Below are positions 46,632 to 58,510 of a stretch of 64,000 nucleotides of DNA, in pieces; position 1 is the stretch's first letter; every line of letters begins with the position of its first letter. The stretch spans positions 1,116,001 to 1,180,000 of the forward strand of contig JAVHJL010000001.1 in the NCBI GenBank assembly GCA_036971715.1, in the 5' to 3' direction. A program made the position numbers and the translations under genes. Source of the DNA: Arthrobotrys musiformis. Taxonomy: Eukaryota; Ascomycota; Orbiliomycetes; Orbiliales; Orbiliaceae. The notes under the pieces are model-generated. The model did not search any database. It saw only the letters and a program-made list of their open reading frames with translations, and was not told where the DNA came from.

Positions 46632-47697
46632 TCACTGTTGAGATTCTACCCACTGCTCAAAAGCTGCATACTCCTCATCGTTGCTCTTGAACCCTTGTGG
46701 GTAATAATACCAGGCAGCCCTGGCAAATTCCCGGTAATATTCACGGGGTACAGCCCTTGGACGTGTGGCACTAGTAACAAGTACAGTGCTCCACGGGCGC
46801 GGGTGTACTGTCCGCTTCAACCCCGGTTTGTCTCTGCCATATAGGCGCAAGCTCGAGGTATCGACGGTCTGGTCGACACCATCTCGCAACCGGAACCTGA
46901 AGCCCGTTTCAATAGGGCCAGGATTTGGTCGCACAATGGAGTCGACCTTCGAGCCGACCCAGCGCCGCAACCTAAGGCCCTTTGTTGTGCGTCCGACGAG
47001 TGGGCTGGGTTCGCTGTCGCTGACTAGGACAGGCTTGGTCGGGACGGTGATTTTGCAATCACCGAACTCGCGCCTGGCTCCTACTCCAGCTTCCCCGCTG
47101 CCATCACTCATCTTCGGCGGAACAAACAAGGCCCCCTTCGTCTCTCCTCCCGCTCTCTCCTCCAGATCCTCCCATTCCCCCAACGCAGCCACTATTTAGT
47201 AAACACTCGTTAGTAATCGACATATACAAGAAAGGCTTATACCATAGGGAAGACGACTCACATCTTTTGGGACCGACAACAACGGTCGGTAGACACAGGC
47301 CCTTTTTGTTCAACGTCTCGTAACGCAGGTGTCTGTCTAATTGAGATCGCTCCTCACGAAGCATCTCAGCAGACAAGCTGCGAGGAAACGCGGGACGAGG
47401 GATCTGGTCGATATCAGCCAAATCTTCCTGGCCATAGGTGAATACCGAATGGCAAGACACCCGAGCAGCAGGCGAGATTTGGTCCCTCAGGATAGCTGGC
47501 TGGGGCAAAGATGGGACTTCTGACGAAATCGCAGTTGGCGACATCTCGGGGAGGGCCAGCCCCAAAGTAATTGGTGCAACCACCATCATACGGTTGCCGT
47601 AAATATACTCACCCTCCTGCTTCTTCCCTTCTCTCTTCTTCTCCTTCTTCTCCCCTAATCCTCGGCGGAATAGATTTAGGATCCTCTGGCTGAACAT
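46632..47697 (-). CDS. unknown protein, member of a local two-copy family (copy A)
   Basis: Exons 47697..47262 and 47191..46632 are joined over a 70-nt intron with a perfect TACTAAC branch point (GTGAGT...AAATAG), giving 331 residues. The N-terminal part starts MFSQRILNLFRRGLGEKKEKK and is basic, then Pro/Ser-rich. The C-terminal 120 residues form the conserved part: FRFRLRDGVDQ, LYGRDKPG, WSTVLVTS, AVPREYYREFARAAWYYYPQ and EYAAFEQWVESQQ at the end. The copy at 49309-49998 aligns over this C-terminal part. No signal peptide or membrane span is seen. I do not recognise the family. Repeat-derived origin is possible, since both copies have minisatellite DNA downstream. Confidence 0.7.
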
Positions 47698-49239
47698 TGT
47701 TGCGATGGTTGTTAGTTAACAAAAGGCAAACCAAGTTTTTTGATAGAAAAGGACGATTCTCAAAGGCTGCAAGGTTGATGACAAGAGTGTGCTTAACAAA
47801 GACGATGAACTGAAGAGAGGTGACGACGAGAGTTGATGATGGCGATGTTGATGATGAAAGATGCTGATTGTTGATTGTTGATGGTGATGGTGGTTGTGAT
47901 GAAGAAGGAGAAAGGTCGATGGCTCAGCGTCTACACAACTCGGCGGTATGTCGACAACCACAGCTGCTGCTCTATAGCCCCAAAACAAACCCACCCAAGC
48001 TTCCCCCAACTAATACAGCATCACACATATAGCCCGCCGTTGACGTATGGCACTCAATGCTTCGTAATTTCAAAGTTCTTGATTCCAACGTATCTATATA
48101 TCTATAAACATCTATCGACCTCGAGCTTCTTTACATACAAATATGATCTTTTCATCCTGCAAGAGAGAATACTAATATCTCTAATATACACTGACATTGA
48201 TATCCTCAAAGCATGCCCGTAGACACCTTTCTATATACTCTAAGACCTCGACACCGCCGCTTCTACCTTCGAGGTGATCAACCTTGCATTGGCTGACACT
48301 TTATATCAACACATTTTGGATCTCTTGACTCTAAAATCCAACACTGGCTAATTGGATTTTATCCAAACACTGCGCTGTCCCAATAGCTCAATTGGATGGC
48401 CAGCTTTGAAATACATATACTAGCCGGGGTATTTCAAGAGATTACTGGGCAAGTCTGGTCTCGCGGTGTGGGCAAGTCTGCCGTATAAATTTAATGGTGC
48501 TAATTTGGCCAGATATACAAAGCGAATAACTCGAGTAGATCTAATCGAGGTTGCTGCACAGTACATCTTTAGCTTAGACTATGGAAATTACTCTAGTTTA
48601 CTATGAGGCCTTATCTCGTGAACAGAGATCATAAATTGATATCAAGCTCATAGGCTAGCCAAGCTGCCATGCAATAAGCTTGAAGGGGGCCCAGCGGTAA
48701 AAACAACATGGGAAAAAAAGACCTGATTGTAGTGGGAGCCTCATTTAAGTCTGCACGGCAAAAATATTAATTGTAGTATCAACGCATATTAATTCGCAAA
48801 ATCCAACAGAAGGTTGGAGGAGATATATGGAGAAGGACGGTAAAGAAAAGGGAATGGCACCCGGTGATTGCGGAAGAGAAAGGGAAGGGAATGCACCCGA
48901 TGAATGCGAAAGTGGTGTGGTTGATTAAAAGGAATACAAATAACGGACTAATGAACAGGGGAAACAAGAGAAGAAACGCAAGAGAGAGAGAGTACTAGAT
49001 GTATTGCAGGGCGATATGTTAGCCGCGATCGATACATTGGCGCGATTTATATAAGGGCATATACTCACAAAAACACGAAAAAGAAATATGATAGAAGACA
49101 GGCGAAATATTCGGAAGGGCCTCGCATGCCTCAGATCTTTGCTATACAACAAACTAGTCAGCAATCGCTCGCATATATGGCTGGAGGGATTGGGTTTTCC
49201 TTACAGCCCATAATAGATACCTATCTGGGGTTATTATTT
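47698..49239. other. intergenic stretch with a short minisatellite patch
   Basis: Upstream of copy A and downstream of copy B of the local family. GAT/GTTGAT-type repeats at 47815-47900 lie in the copy A leader. The rest is AT-rich without a gene. The minisatellite patch at 48858-48905 is listed separately. Confidence 0.5.
48858..48905 (-). repeat. two copies of the 45.7-46.2 kb minisatellite core
   Basis: CACCCGGTGATTGCGGAAG at 48858 and CACCCGATGAATGCGAAAG at 48894 match the core of the 11-copy array about 2.7 kb to the left, with the same purine-rich spacers. Both patches lie downstream of a copy of the unknown gene family. Confidence 0.8.
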
Positions 49240-49266
49240 GTCGGCGGGTTTACCCCACCCGTCGGC
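49240..49266 (+). other. 9-bp stem-loop past the end of the copy B gene
   Basis: GTCGGCGGG pairs with CCCGTCGGC around a 9-base loop on the plus strand. Position, flanks (TTATTTGTCGGC; GAGGCGATCGGAGCC) and stem match 46567-46591, with one compensatory pair change. It lies 42 bases past the outer stop codon of copy B. Confidence 0.5.
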
Positions 49267-49308
49267 TGAGGCGATCGGAGCCCTCAGCCGCTCCGGAAAA
49301 GTTGGGAT

Positions 49309-49998
49309 CTAGTCGTCGATTGGGCCAAATGACAGTCGGTGGCTTGAAGGCGGGTCTATGCCCTGAGCTTCGTAAAAGCTCGCAAATGAGTCGTTCACTG
49401 CAGCACCGTGGTTGAAATCGACCTCCCGAGTGTCTAACCACTGTTCGAAAGTGGCATATTCATGGGCCGTACTTTGGAAGCCGTGTGGGAAGGTGTACTA
49501 CGCCTCCCGGGAGAATTCTCTATAGTACTCCGCTGGGACCGCATTAGGTGGCTCAATAGTGGTCACAAGTGTAGTGCCCCACTCCCGTGGAAACACCGTT
49601 AGGAGCGAGCCGTCGTGGTCCCGACCAAACAAGTGTGGGCTGGATGCTCGTGGCTCAGTCGCCGGGTCGACCCCCTCCCGAAGCCAGCGTCGGAAACCCA
49701 TGCTAAGTGGGCCCCGAACGGGCTTCAGGAGGGACTCAACCTTTAGGCTGACACCACGGAGCCCAGTGCCCACCAAATTCATAACTTCGCGTATACCCAA
49801 TGTTCTCAAGAGCCGGTTGAGAAGGGACTTTTTCTTAGCCCTGACCAAAGACTCTTCGTCTTTTGTAGTTAACTGGGGGGTGCTGAAGGACGGCTCAGTA
49901 TCATGTCGGGCTCTACTGGCATTCCCACCCAATAGTTTGGTAATCCCCTCCTCTGCCAGGAGAGAAAACGCGCCGACCAACTCCTGGATGAACTTCAT
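49309..49998 (-). pseudogene. paralogue of the gene at 46632 (copy B) with an in-frame stop
   Basis: From ATG 49998 an open frame runs 166 codons to a TAG at 49500-49498. It then stays open for a further 62 codons to a TAG at 49311-49309. The homology to copy A continues straight through the first stop: EYYREFSREA-stop-YTFPHGF here against EYYREFARAAWYYYPQGF in copy A, so the stop replaces a conserved Trp (TGG to TAG, one base). The sequence beyond keeps EYATFEQWLDTRE, then has about 40 residues not found in copy A. The N-terminus (MKFIQELVGAFSLLAEEG) differs from copy A. It is either a recently disabled gene, a truncated working protein, or a readthrough case; the first seems likeliest. Confidence 0.65.
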
Positions 49999-52079
49999 GG
50001 CGCCAATAGATAGTGGAAGACGCTCGGATGGTTGTCTGATGGTCGAGGTGGGAGGTTTTCGAGCTCTTTATGAGTTGAGAGGTTGGTGTTAGCTACCTTC
50101 GAATATTAAGGATGATGGTGGGGTTGTTTTCCTAACATAAATAGAAGCAACTGTCGACGTGTCGCGGTATTAATATTAGAAAGGTAGGATATGGGCTGGC
50201 GCCGAGACAAGATATGGGGTCGAGGATGTATGACTCTGGATGTTGATATTTACGTGAGCACAGCAAGCACAATAGCCTAGCCTAACAACGACCACGGCGA
50301 CGCTGAGCACAGCGGTGTATGGCTACTTTGACGGCCAATTAATTTGTTGGATATATAAACTACTTAGTAGGTAAAATACCTGCTGGTTTACGAGACAAGA
50401 TATACTTCAGTTTGGTTACAAGACTGTGGTATACTCTCTTCGGTGGCATCGGCCTTCTCGCTCAACTGCAGCAGCGTTTGGTTTACGAGATAATTCTCAC
50501 TGGCGTAGACCATATTCCAGCCCTTTTGATATAACATCGTTCGTCTTTCGCTTAATTAACTGTAAGTTGGGAACGAGACCAATATTAATATAAGTGTGAT
50601 GATGGACACAATACACCCCTATCTTCTCCGACCTCGTACCTAAATCCTCGCTGAGGCTTAGGTACTATGTTTTTGATATATAAAAACCAAATTCGCCCCA
50701 ACATTATATGCACCATGCTGAAGGAAATCAACAGATTGTATGAAGAACTTGTATTTTGAGTTTGGGAAACATTATTCGGATAGTTCGCTCGTAAAAGCCG
50801 GCTGACATTGCATACACGTACATCAACGTAGTCTCGAGACGGATGTCAACGTAGTCTCAAGAGTAGAACACCGATATCAACACACTACGAGCACAAAATC
50901 CAACACCCGGCAAGTCTTACCGGAAATTGGCGATTCGTTCGAGTCCCCCGAAATTACAGGGAATAATGGAAAAGTGGGGCCAAGTCTCAAAAACTTCGAT
51001 GCTTCTCGAGAAACCCCATTCCGCCTGTCAATTCAACCGCGTTAACCGTCTGCCCTATCAGTGCATCTGCATTCCCGATAGTGCCGGCACAACTTTTAAA
51101 CAAGCAGCATTCCGTTGCGAACGTTTCTCTTCACGGACCGTCATGCATGTTTCGTTCTTTCCGTTGGTGCAGGGCGGTGGCACGAAAACCTGCCAATTTT
51201 GAAGCCCGCTAACTAAACGCTGTGTTGGGTTGGTTCGGACAGGGGCTTCAGGAAGTGTCCCTCTCAGGTTGCTTCGACAGGGGTTTTTGACAATGGAGGT
51301 CCATGGAATACACGAGGTCCCTGGATATCAACCCCGTATTTGGCTCCGCAATTGCATGTAATTTCTTAATAATCAGGGGACCCTTCGACAAGAGCAGATG
51401 TTCAACCGTCTGTGCAAATAAAACGTTGAAAAGGTTAGGACGGAATACGCAACGGAAGATCGCGGGCGTCGATGCGCTTTTGCACGAGGCTTTATGGAAT
51501 CGTTTTGCCGAAAAAATTTCAGCCTCAAGGGCAAGTAATTGCGCAAAAGTTGGCCCCCTTTCCGAGATGCAACTAACATACATACGGTCGTGCTGCTAAA
51601 TCTGTTCTCAAGACGAAGGCGCTGACCGAAACGCTCCTGAGGGGAAACACTAGTTGACATTTAAAGTGTTCTCGGAATGCGTATCCTATCCCAGCTATCC
51701 TAGGAGGTCTGACTTAAGGCTTTGAATTATATGTAGTATGCCTGGTGTGTGCTTGAACCACCAGTGCAGCGCCTGAACAAGCAATCCAACCCCAATTTCC
51801 TACTTAACTAATAAAAGAAGGGATGATATCTCATCACCTTGAATTAATCCTTCCGTGTCACTATCAGTAATCGATACCAGCTCCTCCTCCCGCCTTTCGA
51901 AAAACCCCGGAGGATTTGTCGATTTCTGTTCTTTCCTCAACCTTCGCTTGGACTTTCTCCCTTTTTTATACGCTAAGAACTGGATTCGCGCTGTCAAATA
52001 GAACTCGAACCCCAAACTATATCTCCTATTTCGACAAGGCTCTGCTGGACTGTGGGGAAGCCGGCAAGACAAGAAAGGA
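49999..52079. other. intergenic stretch without a supported gene
   Basis: Upstream of copy B and of the F-box-like gene, so promoters of both should lie here. A TCAACGTAGTCTC motif occurs twice near 50823-50862. Overlapping frames of about 100 codons on both strands at 50927-51660 have no recognisable product. Confidence 0.5.
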
Positions 52080-54421
52080 ATGACACCGAGATCTTCGTAC
52101 GCTCCGCCAGCGCCGTTGGTACTGCAGAAGCAGAAATCCAAGTCGTCGTTGAGAGGTTTCTTCAGCAGTGGGAGCAGGAACCATTCGCCTGTTTCGCCCG
52201 TTTCGCCAGCTACGCCACCGGCAACACCCAGGCACCTATCCGAGAGCGCGAATCGAACAATATCGCCAGCATCGAGTTCGACCTCTTCGAAGGAATCGAC
52301 CCTGTCGTTGAGAGCCAAGGGGCCGTCATATTCGAGCCATGCGGGGCCACAGATACCGCAGATCGTGTTTACAAAGATCGCTCTGGAGCTGAGAGTAATA
52401 CACGGGAGTGGGCCGATAGGAGCACCATGCGATACTTGTTTTATGCGCGACCTCTGTTCGTTGGCGTTAGTTAGTAAAAGGTTTTCGAGGGGTGCTTTCC
52501 ATTTACTGTATGTCGACCGCGCATGTTTCAAATATATGATACCTGAAGGCTAATTTGTGGAACCGTTGGTAGATACTCGAAAATACGACTGCACGGGCCT
52601 GACTCGGAAAACTCGAAATTCCACTTCGGCAGCAGCAAAAAGAACACGATGAAGTACGGGGCACGAATAAATTTACTATGTCGGACATTACGGTCCCGAC
52701 CGGCTCTGGCGGAGCTGGTTGGAGAGCTCAAGCTTCCGGCCTACGACCTCAGCTTGTCGGGTCCGGAAATCGCAAATATACATTCTCTGGCAGCGGGGCT
52801 GATAATGTGCTGTCCGAACCTTGAGAAGCTCGTCGGCTTCTACCCCACCTTTGAATTCGGCATGGGGATCGAGGCGCCTGGGAATCCACGAGACGAGGAA
52901 TGGCGAAGAGGCTCGGATAGGCTGTGGCAGGCACTCAGCACCCGCAAGAAACTCAAGGAGCATGTGTGGCTTCTTGTCGGCGAACAACAGTTCGAACCTT
53001 CGCCCGATGATATTGGATATCTGGACGAAAACGGAGTATTCCGTCAAGAAGTTGACCCGCTTCCCCCACAGCAAATCCAAAGGTTCCTTTCTTATCACGC
53101 CCAGTGGCACAATCTTGAAACTTTGGTCCTCCATGGGATGAACACCGTATCGTCCCTCCTCCCCCATGACTTCATGGCACTCTTCCAGCATACTCCTAAT
53201 CTCGGTTCCCTATATGCATCCCACTTTGCATATTACCAGTTCACGGACGAAGTACTTTGGTATCTCCCAAAGTCACTCACAGCACTTCGTCTCGAATGCC
53301 TCCCTGGTCTCACTGATAAAAGTTTATCCTTCTATTTTTCGTCACCTCAAAATCCTTTGAAGAAGCTCTCTCTTATAAATCTTGATATCCGCTCCCTCCT
53401 CCTTATAATGAAAATCTTTGCGAACCTCGCCGAACTCGATAAATTTACGATTCTTCAAGAGAACTCCCCTGAGATTGACGAAACAGATACTCTCTTTCTG
53501 CGCCCACTTCTCGCATCTCGCTCACTTAGGTTCCTCCACTGGGACTGCCTTAACTCTGGATCCGCAGAAGTACACCTTGCCAACAGTATCACGGATGGTG
53601 GCTTCCCCAAACTTCAATACCTCCGCGCCCCATGCGACAATAAGGGGATTCTTCAAGCCGTCTGCCGACCTCGCGAGAAAATCGAGTTGCCCGGGGATAA
53701 ATTTCGCTCATTAATAGTCCGCCAGACACCCCAGAAAACAAAACAAGCCGTCAACGGCTATACCCCAACCGTGCCGGAGCGCAGGAGTCGGAGCAGCAGC
53801 AGCAGCCGTCATAACCGTTCACGGTCTAGTTCTTCAACCGCAATCACCACTAGCCTACCACCCATGTCGCCAACCCCAATAGACGCCGAAGAACTGACTC
53901 GCCACCTCCCAACCGCACGTTCGAAAGCTCAGAAAAGACTAGAAGTAGCCTTAAACCCGCCTTCGGCGCCCAATCCGCCAGGCATGTTTTCAGCACCAGC
54001 AACCAATGCTCGCCGACCGAAAACGAGCCATTCATCATCTGATAGCATGGGTATTATACCTCCTCTACCAACTGGCACGTTTCATATCCACATCATTGTT
54101 TCAAATTTCGATGGGCCAAAGAATTCAGTGAAGGACATAGTTTCGTACCACGGGTACCTGGGCACGATTAACTCAAGGGTGGAGTACTTTTTACTACCAG
54201 ATATTCCAGGCAGTGAAAGTGCGCTCGCAGGGTTGGGTGATATCATGGAAGCGGGCTGGGAATGGAAGGAACCAGGAACGGGAAGTAGCGATGGGTGTAC
54301 GGGGCTAGTCAACGTAAGGAACGCGGTGAGTAACGGGGGCAACGGCAAGGCTATGCATAAGTACTGGAGCCATAGGGAGAGATGGCCCTGGAGGATGATC
54401 GCTTTGGGAATACTTTTTTGA
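52080..54421 (+). CDS. F-box-like / leucine-rich-repeat-like protein
   Basis: Exons 52080..52507 and 52573..54421 are joined over a 65-nt intron (GTATGT, CTAAT branch point, TTGGTAG), giving 758 residues. The N-terminal 80 residues are Ser/Pro-rich. Residues 85-150 look like a diverged F-box (IPQIVFTKIALEL...LCSLALVSKRFSRGAFHLLYSKIRL) with a Cys-containing insertion. Residues 165-390 contain LRR-like strands (LTALRLECLPGLTD; LKKLSLINLDIRSLLL; LRFLHWDCLN). A disordered Ser/Arg/Pro linker follows, then a C-terminal domain ending HKYWSHRERWPWRMIALGILF, a pattern I associate with fungal F-box proteins. If the F-box assignment holds, it would recruit a substrate to an SCF ubiquitin ligase. The F-box is weak, so this is moderate confidence. 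Confidence 0.72.
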
Positions 54422-54654
54422 AAGGGTAATATTATCTAGAGCGGGGTTTTCAGTAATATGCTATTTCTTTTATGACACGATTTGGCTTCTATGTAGTGTA
54501 CTTTTAGCGGCCTTTGATTTTTAATTACTTTTTCGATTCTTTGGATTTGTGGATTTGGTGGGAGGGGATTTAATATCAGATATCGGGCCCTTGAGGATCG
54601 AGTACTTTTGTTCTTCTAATATGATGAATATGCGGATGGTCCTGGCCTCGTAAA

Positions 54655-55035
54655 TCAAAAGAGCCCCGCATCTAGTATCAGAGCATCTCCTACAATCTTA
54701 TCAGCTTCTCGACGCCACTTAGTCTGCATGAACTCTGCGCCGAAGAGATCCAAATTAAGGCCTTCTATTTTTACACCACCGTTTCCATACGACCCAGCAG
54801 AGCCGATGCGTACCCCATTCAAGTTCACCTTCGCACTCTTGTAAGCCCTCGGTATATATATCGCTGCCGCGCTCCGGTTGCAGTCGACTGGCCTAGATGT
54901 GGTAATATTGTGGTATATATATCCGCCTGCTTTGGGCCTAGTAACTGGCGAGAATATATATATTTGGGTCCTGAATTTGGTATCGAGGGCCTGGGGAGTT
55001 CCGCATTTCGACTGGTTACGTCGATAAGCCGTGAT
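54655..55035 (-). CDS. possible orphan terminal exon of an unknown protein
   Basis: A minus-strand frame is open for 126 codons before the TGA at 54657-54655, but has no ATG before an internal Met. An AG lies just before its 5' limit (CCATAG at 55041-55036) and could be a splice acceptor. The C-terminal half reads like real protein: KVNLNGVRIGSAGSYGNG, then GLNLDLFGAEFMQTKWRR and EADKIVGDALILDAGLF. No upstream exon was found. It may be the last exon of a gene I could not trace, a gene relic, or chance. Confidence 0.3.
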   Translation of the reverse strand: MTAYRRNQSKCGTPQALDTKFRTQIYIFSPVTRPKAGGYIYHNITTSRPVDCNRSAAAIYIPRAYKSAKVNLNGVRIGSAGSYGNGGVKIEGLNLDLFGAEFMQTKWRREADKIVGDALILDAGLF

Positions 55036-57237
55036 CTATGGAGGCAGAGTCTTAATATCTCCGAATTCCCTCAGTTATATACGTTAGATAGTTGATGAAT
55101 CTTGGAATAACTTAGTGGATATATATCGTTCGTTATGTTTTAGCTGTTTTTGAAAAACAAAAAAAATGGATTGGGGGAGCGGTCGAAAAATCGAGAAGCT
55201 CGGTTATGTGGGACTTGTCATAAGTCATTTCAAGCTCAGGGACTCGATTCAGGGAAATCCATCCAATCTTTAACTAGGAGCTCGGACCGTCTCTGCCCCC
55301 CACTTGAAGGGCAAGAACGACCTCATGCAGGGCGGCGCCCATTTCTCTGATAGAAACAAAAACCCTGGAAATTGTTTCAATTTCGAAAACAAAAATCCAA
55401 CCCGAATAATTTTCGCCACGTGCACCCACCCGATCATTGCCAATATTTCACAGCCTTTGATCCCACCAAAAACTTCATCCTTCTGAGAACTTGCGTGCTT
55501 TATTTTTGTGTACAAGTTCAGCCGCACTCTTGGTATGCAATTTCGCACACTAGCATGGTTCAATTGAAATGGGAATCGATATTATTTTGTGCACTCGCCA
55601 TCTTGGCCGTTTCTCGGCTGTGCGGTTATGTTGGATACAAGACCACTAACTACCCTAATTCCATAGCAATCAGCCTGCGAGTTCGCTTAGTTGCAGCCCA
55701 TGGTCACATTTTTTCAATCAAACGGTCTTGGTAAATGGCGCGAGAGATAAGAGACGGGACCATGAGTTATACTTGGCTAGTCACCGTGCAGACATATGAT
55801 CGACAATTATGGCCCCTCAAATGTCGATTAGAGTATAGTAGCTGTTATGTAAGTTAGTAAGTACCTATTTAGTTGCATATTGTGCTGATAAACCAATATC
55901 CCCGCCCTCTCTTAGCGTTGGTTTGGGTTTTGGTGTTTCTGGCACTTGCATCCATATTAATTGTAGAGTACGGATTACTACATACCGAATTCTGACATTC
56001 TATGTCAAGCAGCAAAACTATTTTCAAGATTCAGAGACTTTGTGTGTAGATGTATTTACATACACAATAGATAGACTAAGATTTCTAAAATTAGCCGCTA
56101 AAATACATCAATGTGTCAGCGTCGAAGTATCACTTAGTCGAGTGGGTCAATGGTACGTAAGCTAGTAGCACAAAAGTGCTAAGCTTTCGAATTCCCCGCC
56201 AAGAAACGTCTGTCTCTGAAAATCGATCCTAACAACCATATACGTTCCAGATCCAGAATATATTCGCTATTCCGACCAGCTATTGTTTCCTCACGTTTCC
56301 CAACCATGGGTATATGACGGGCAGTCTGATATAATATATAAACGTATCAATCAACGCATCGCAGATGTCCCAAACCGAAATCATACAGTTTCTATGCGTC
56401 CGTCATTCTTCGCACCTCTCATCTATAAGTCTCTTTTAGTTATTTCTAAGGCCCCACGAATATCATACGGGGCTTGGGCTATGCCGCTGTCAAAACACTC
56501 CACCGTATCAGTTTGCGGGGGTAGTATGAGATGTCTAACTTTTGTCTGTTTCATAACCACAAATGCAATGCATGCAAACAGAGACGGGATGTCATGATAT
56601 CTGCTAACTAGCCCTCAACTTGACGCTTATGTTGATGACATACTCTCAATCACTCTTCCCCTGTTTACCACTAGAATAAAGTTAGTGATGAAGTCATATC
56701 GATATCAGCGGTGAATTCAAATTTCCAACCTAGCCGCTTATAATTAATTAATTATATTAGAGGGACAATACCAACCAAGTTGTTATCTGGGACTGAACAT
56801 TGAGGTATGTAGGCTTGGGTCTAGACCCGAGAAACTGAAAAAGGGTTCAATTGGGGTTTTAAGTTTACTCAACTTGTCAGTCTAGCAAAACCGTTGTCGT
56901 AAGCGATGATGTAAACAAAAGTCATAGTAGATAAGATTGCAAAACTGGGCGGCATACTTTAGGGTAAGTGCTTAGTTGCTGAGTAGATAGTGGAAATTAT
57001 AGTTCCATGATTCCGCTCGGCTTGGCTTGCGCTCTCGTCATTCTGGCGAGGAAAAACGTGACCCCAGTTTACCCAAACCTCGCATCGGCGAGCTCGAGCC
57101 CACGGAAGTAAACTTGCACTTATCGGAGCCCAGGCTTATAGTACTGCCAAGTTCACGGCAAACGGGCTTGGTGAGCTGGAAGGGCTGGAAGGATGCTCGT
57201 TGAATTTCAGGTCCCTTGAGGATTTTTATTTTAGGGA

Positions 57238-57291
57238 GGCTCCATCAAAGTCCCAGGCTCCATCAAAGTCCCAGGCTCCATCAAAGTCCCA
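57238..57291 (+). repeat. three perfect copies of an 18-bp unit
   Basis: GGCTCCATCAAAGTCCCA is repeated three times head to tail with no mismatch, in non-coding DNA. Confidence 0.95.
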
Positions 57292-58510
57292 GGCCTATAA
57301 AACATAAGGACCACATTAGGTCGACTATACAGTCGAGAGAAATAATTAGCCCTTCATGAAAATATTTCAGTCCTGCATGTACATGTACATATGTCTACAA
57401 GACCATGCGGACAAAAATGGTCTATACAATCTTGCAGAAATTCCGCAGTTGTCAGGATACTATTTAACCCAATAGTAGCCCGAGTTTATGGTCAGACATA
57501 TAAAGCTAATTACTCATACGAAGTATGAGATTGTTTGCAGAGCTGACCGCAGCATCTTCGGGCCCCTTTCTCGGCCCATTACAGTCTGTCTATCCGACTT
57601 CCCTGCGCGGTTAAGTATTCTCGAATAGGACCGAATCGTATGGCCACAGGTCCCCTGAAAAAGCACCCCAAGCCGCTTTTAATTTGTTTCTTCTGAATCA
57701 TTTTTTTTATTTAATGGGTCGTCGATTATGCATGGCGATCAAACTATAGCCTTTTCAGGGTCTTATCCTGTGTAGCCCCAGGGTCGAGATCGTAAAAGTG
57801 ACAACTGGGAGATATCGGCAGTCGGCTTGGCGTCTGTGTTTGAGTACTTTTTAATATCCCTCCCGAGCTGACCTGTCAATAGAACGATAATAAGTATCGT
57901 CCCCGCGATGGCTCCAATGCAACTGAGTGGGGGCTGCAGGTTGGCAGCAAGTACAACAGTTCGGCACAGAAGACGCCACTAAGTTTGAGAACACCCGCTG
58001 ACCAATAAACGACGTTAGCAGAACAAGGATGCTGCAATTCCTCCAGGTGTAACCTCGGGATCAAGACTAGTCCAAATGCGGTTGGGCTATAGTATATCCA
58101 CGAATATGAGACTGGTTATAACAAACAACCCGGATGGTACGATTTTCAGGTGGGAAGTATTCGTGCGGCGCAGTGCAGAGCGGATTTGTGCATTATCATA
58201 TTGGTTGTAGTTGTACATGTAGGCATTAATCTCTAAAAATGTACCTGCTGCTTCAGCTGCGACACCGAATTTTGGAAGCCGCAAAAGATACACACACCCT
58301 ATGAGAAGATAGCCATATTTATTCCAAGGAACCCCCCTTTCCCTGCTATAGAGATTCCGCTTTTGAGAATTTTCCTCCACTTCACTCTCTATATATAACG
58401 ATTTTTTTTTTCCTTCTCCAAATATTCAAACCTATGTATTTTTCTATACCTATTTATCACTCGCTAAATATTGATATTCGATCGGGATCCCAAAAGTAAC
58501 GTAGCCAGCG

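Larger units (their letters stand above)
54422..58510. other. long intergenic stretch
   Basis: About 4 kb with no firm gene. It holds the candidate minus-strand exon at 54655-55035 and the 18-bp triple repeat at 57238-57291. Other frames of 60-120 codons (55150-56600, 57876-58380) have no recognisable content. The last 130 bases are the T-rich leader of the O-fucosyltransferase-like gene. Confidence 0.45.

Noticed and set aside
48376..48450. Sequence TAGCTCAATTGG resembling a tRNA A-box
   Set aside because: No matching B-box (GGTTCRANNC) follows at the right distance and no cloverleaf can be drawn.
50927..51660. Overlapping ~100-codon frames on both strands
   Set aside because: No recognisable protein, no splice signals joining them, and both strands are equally open.
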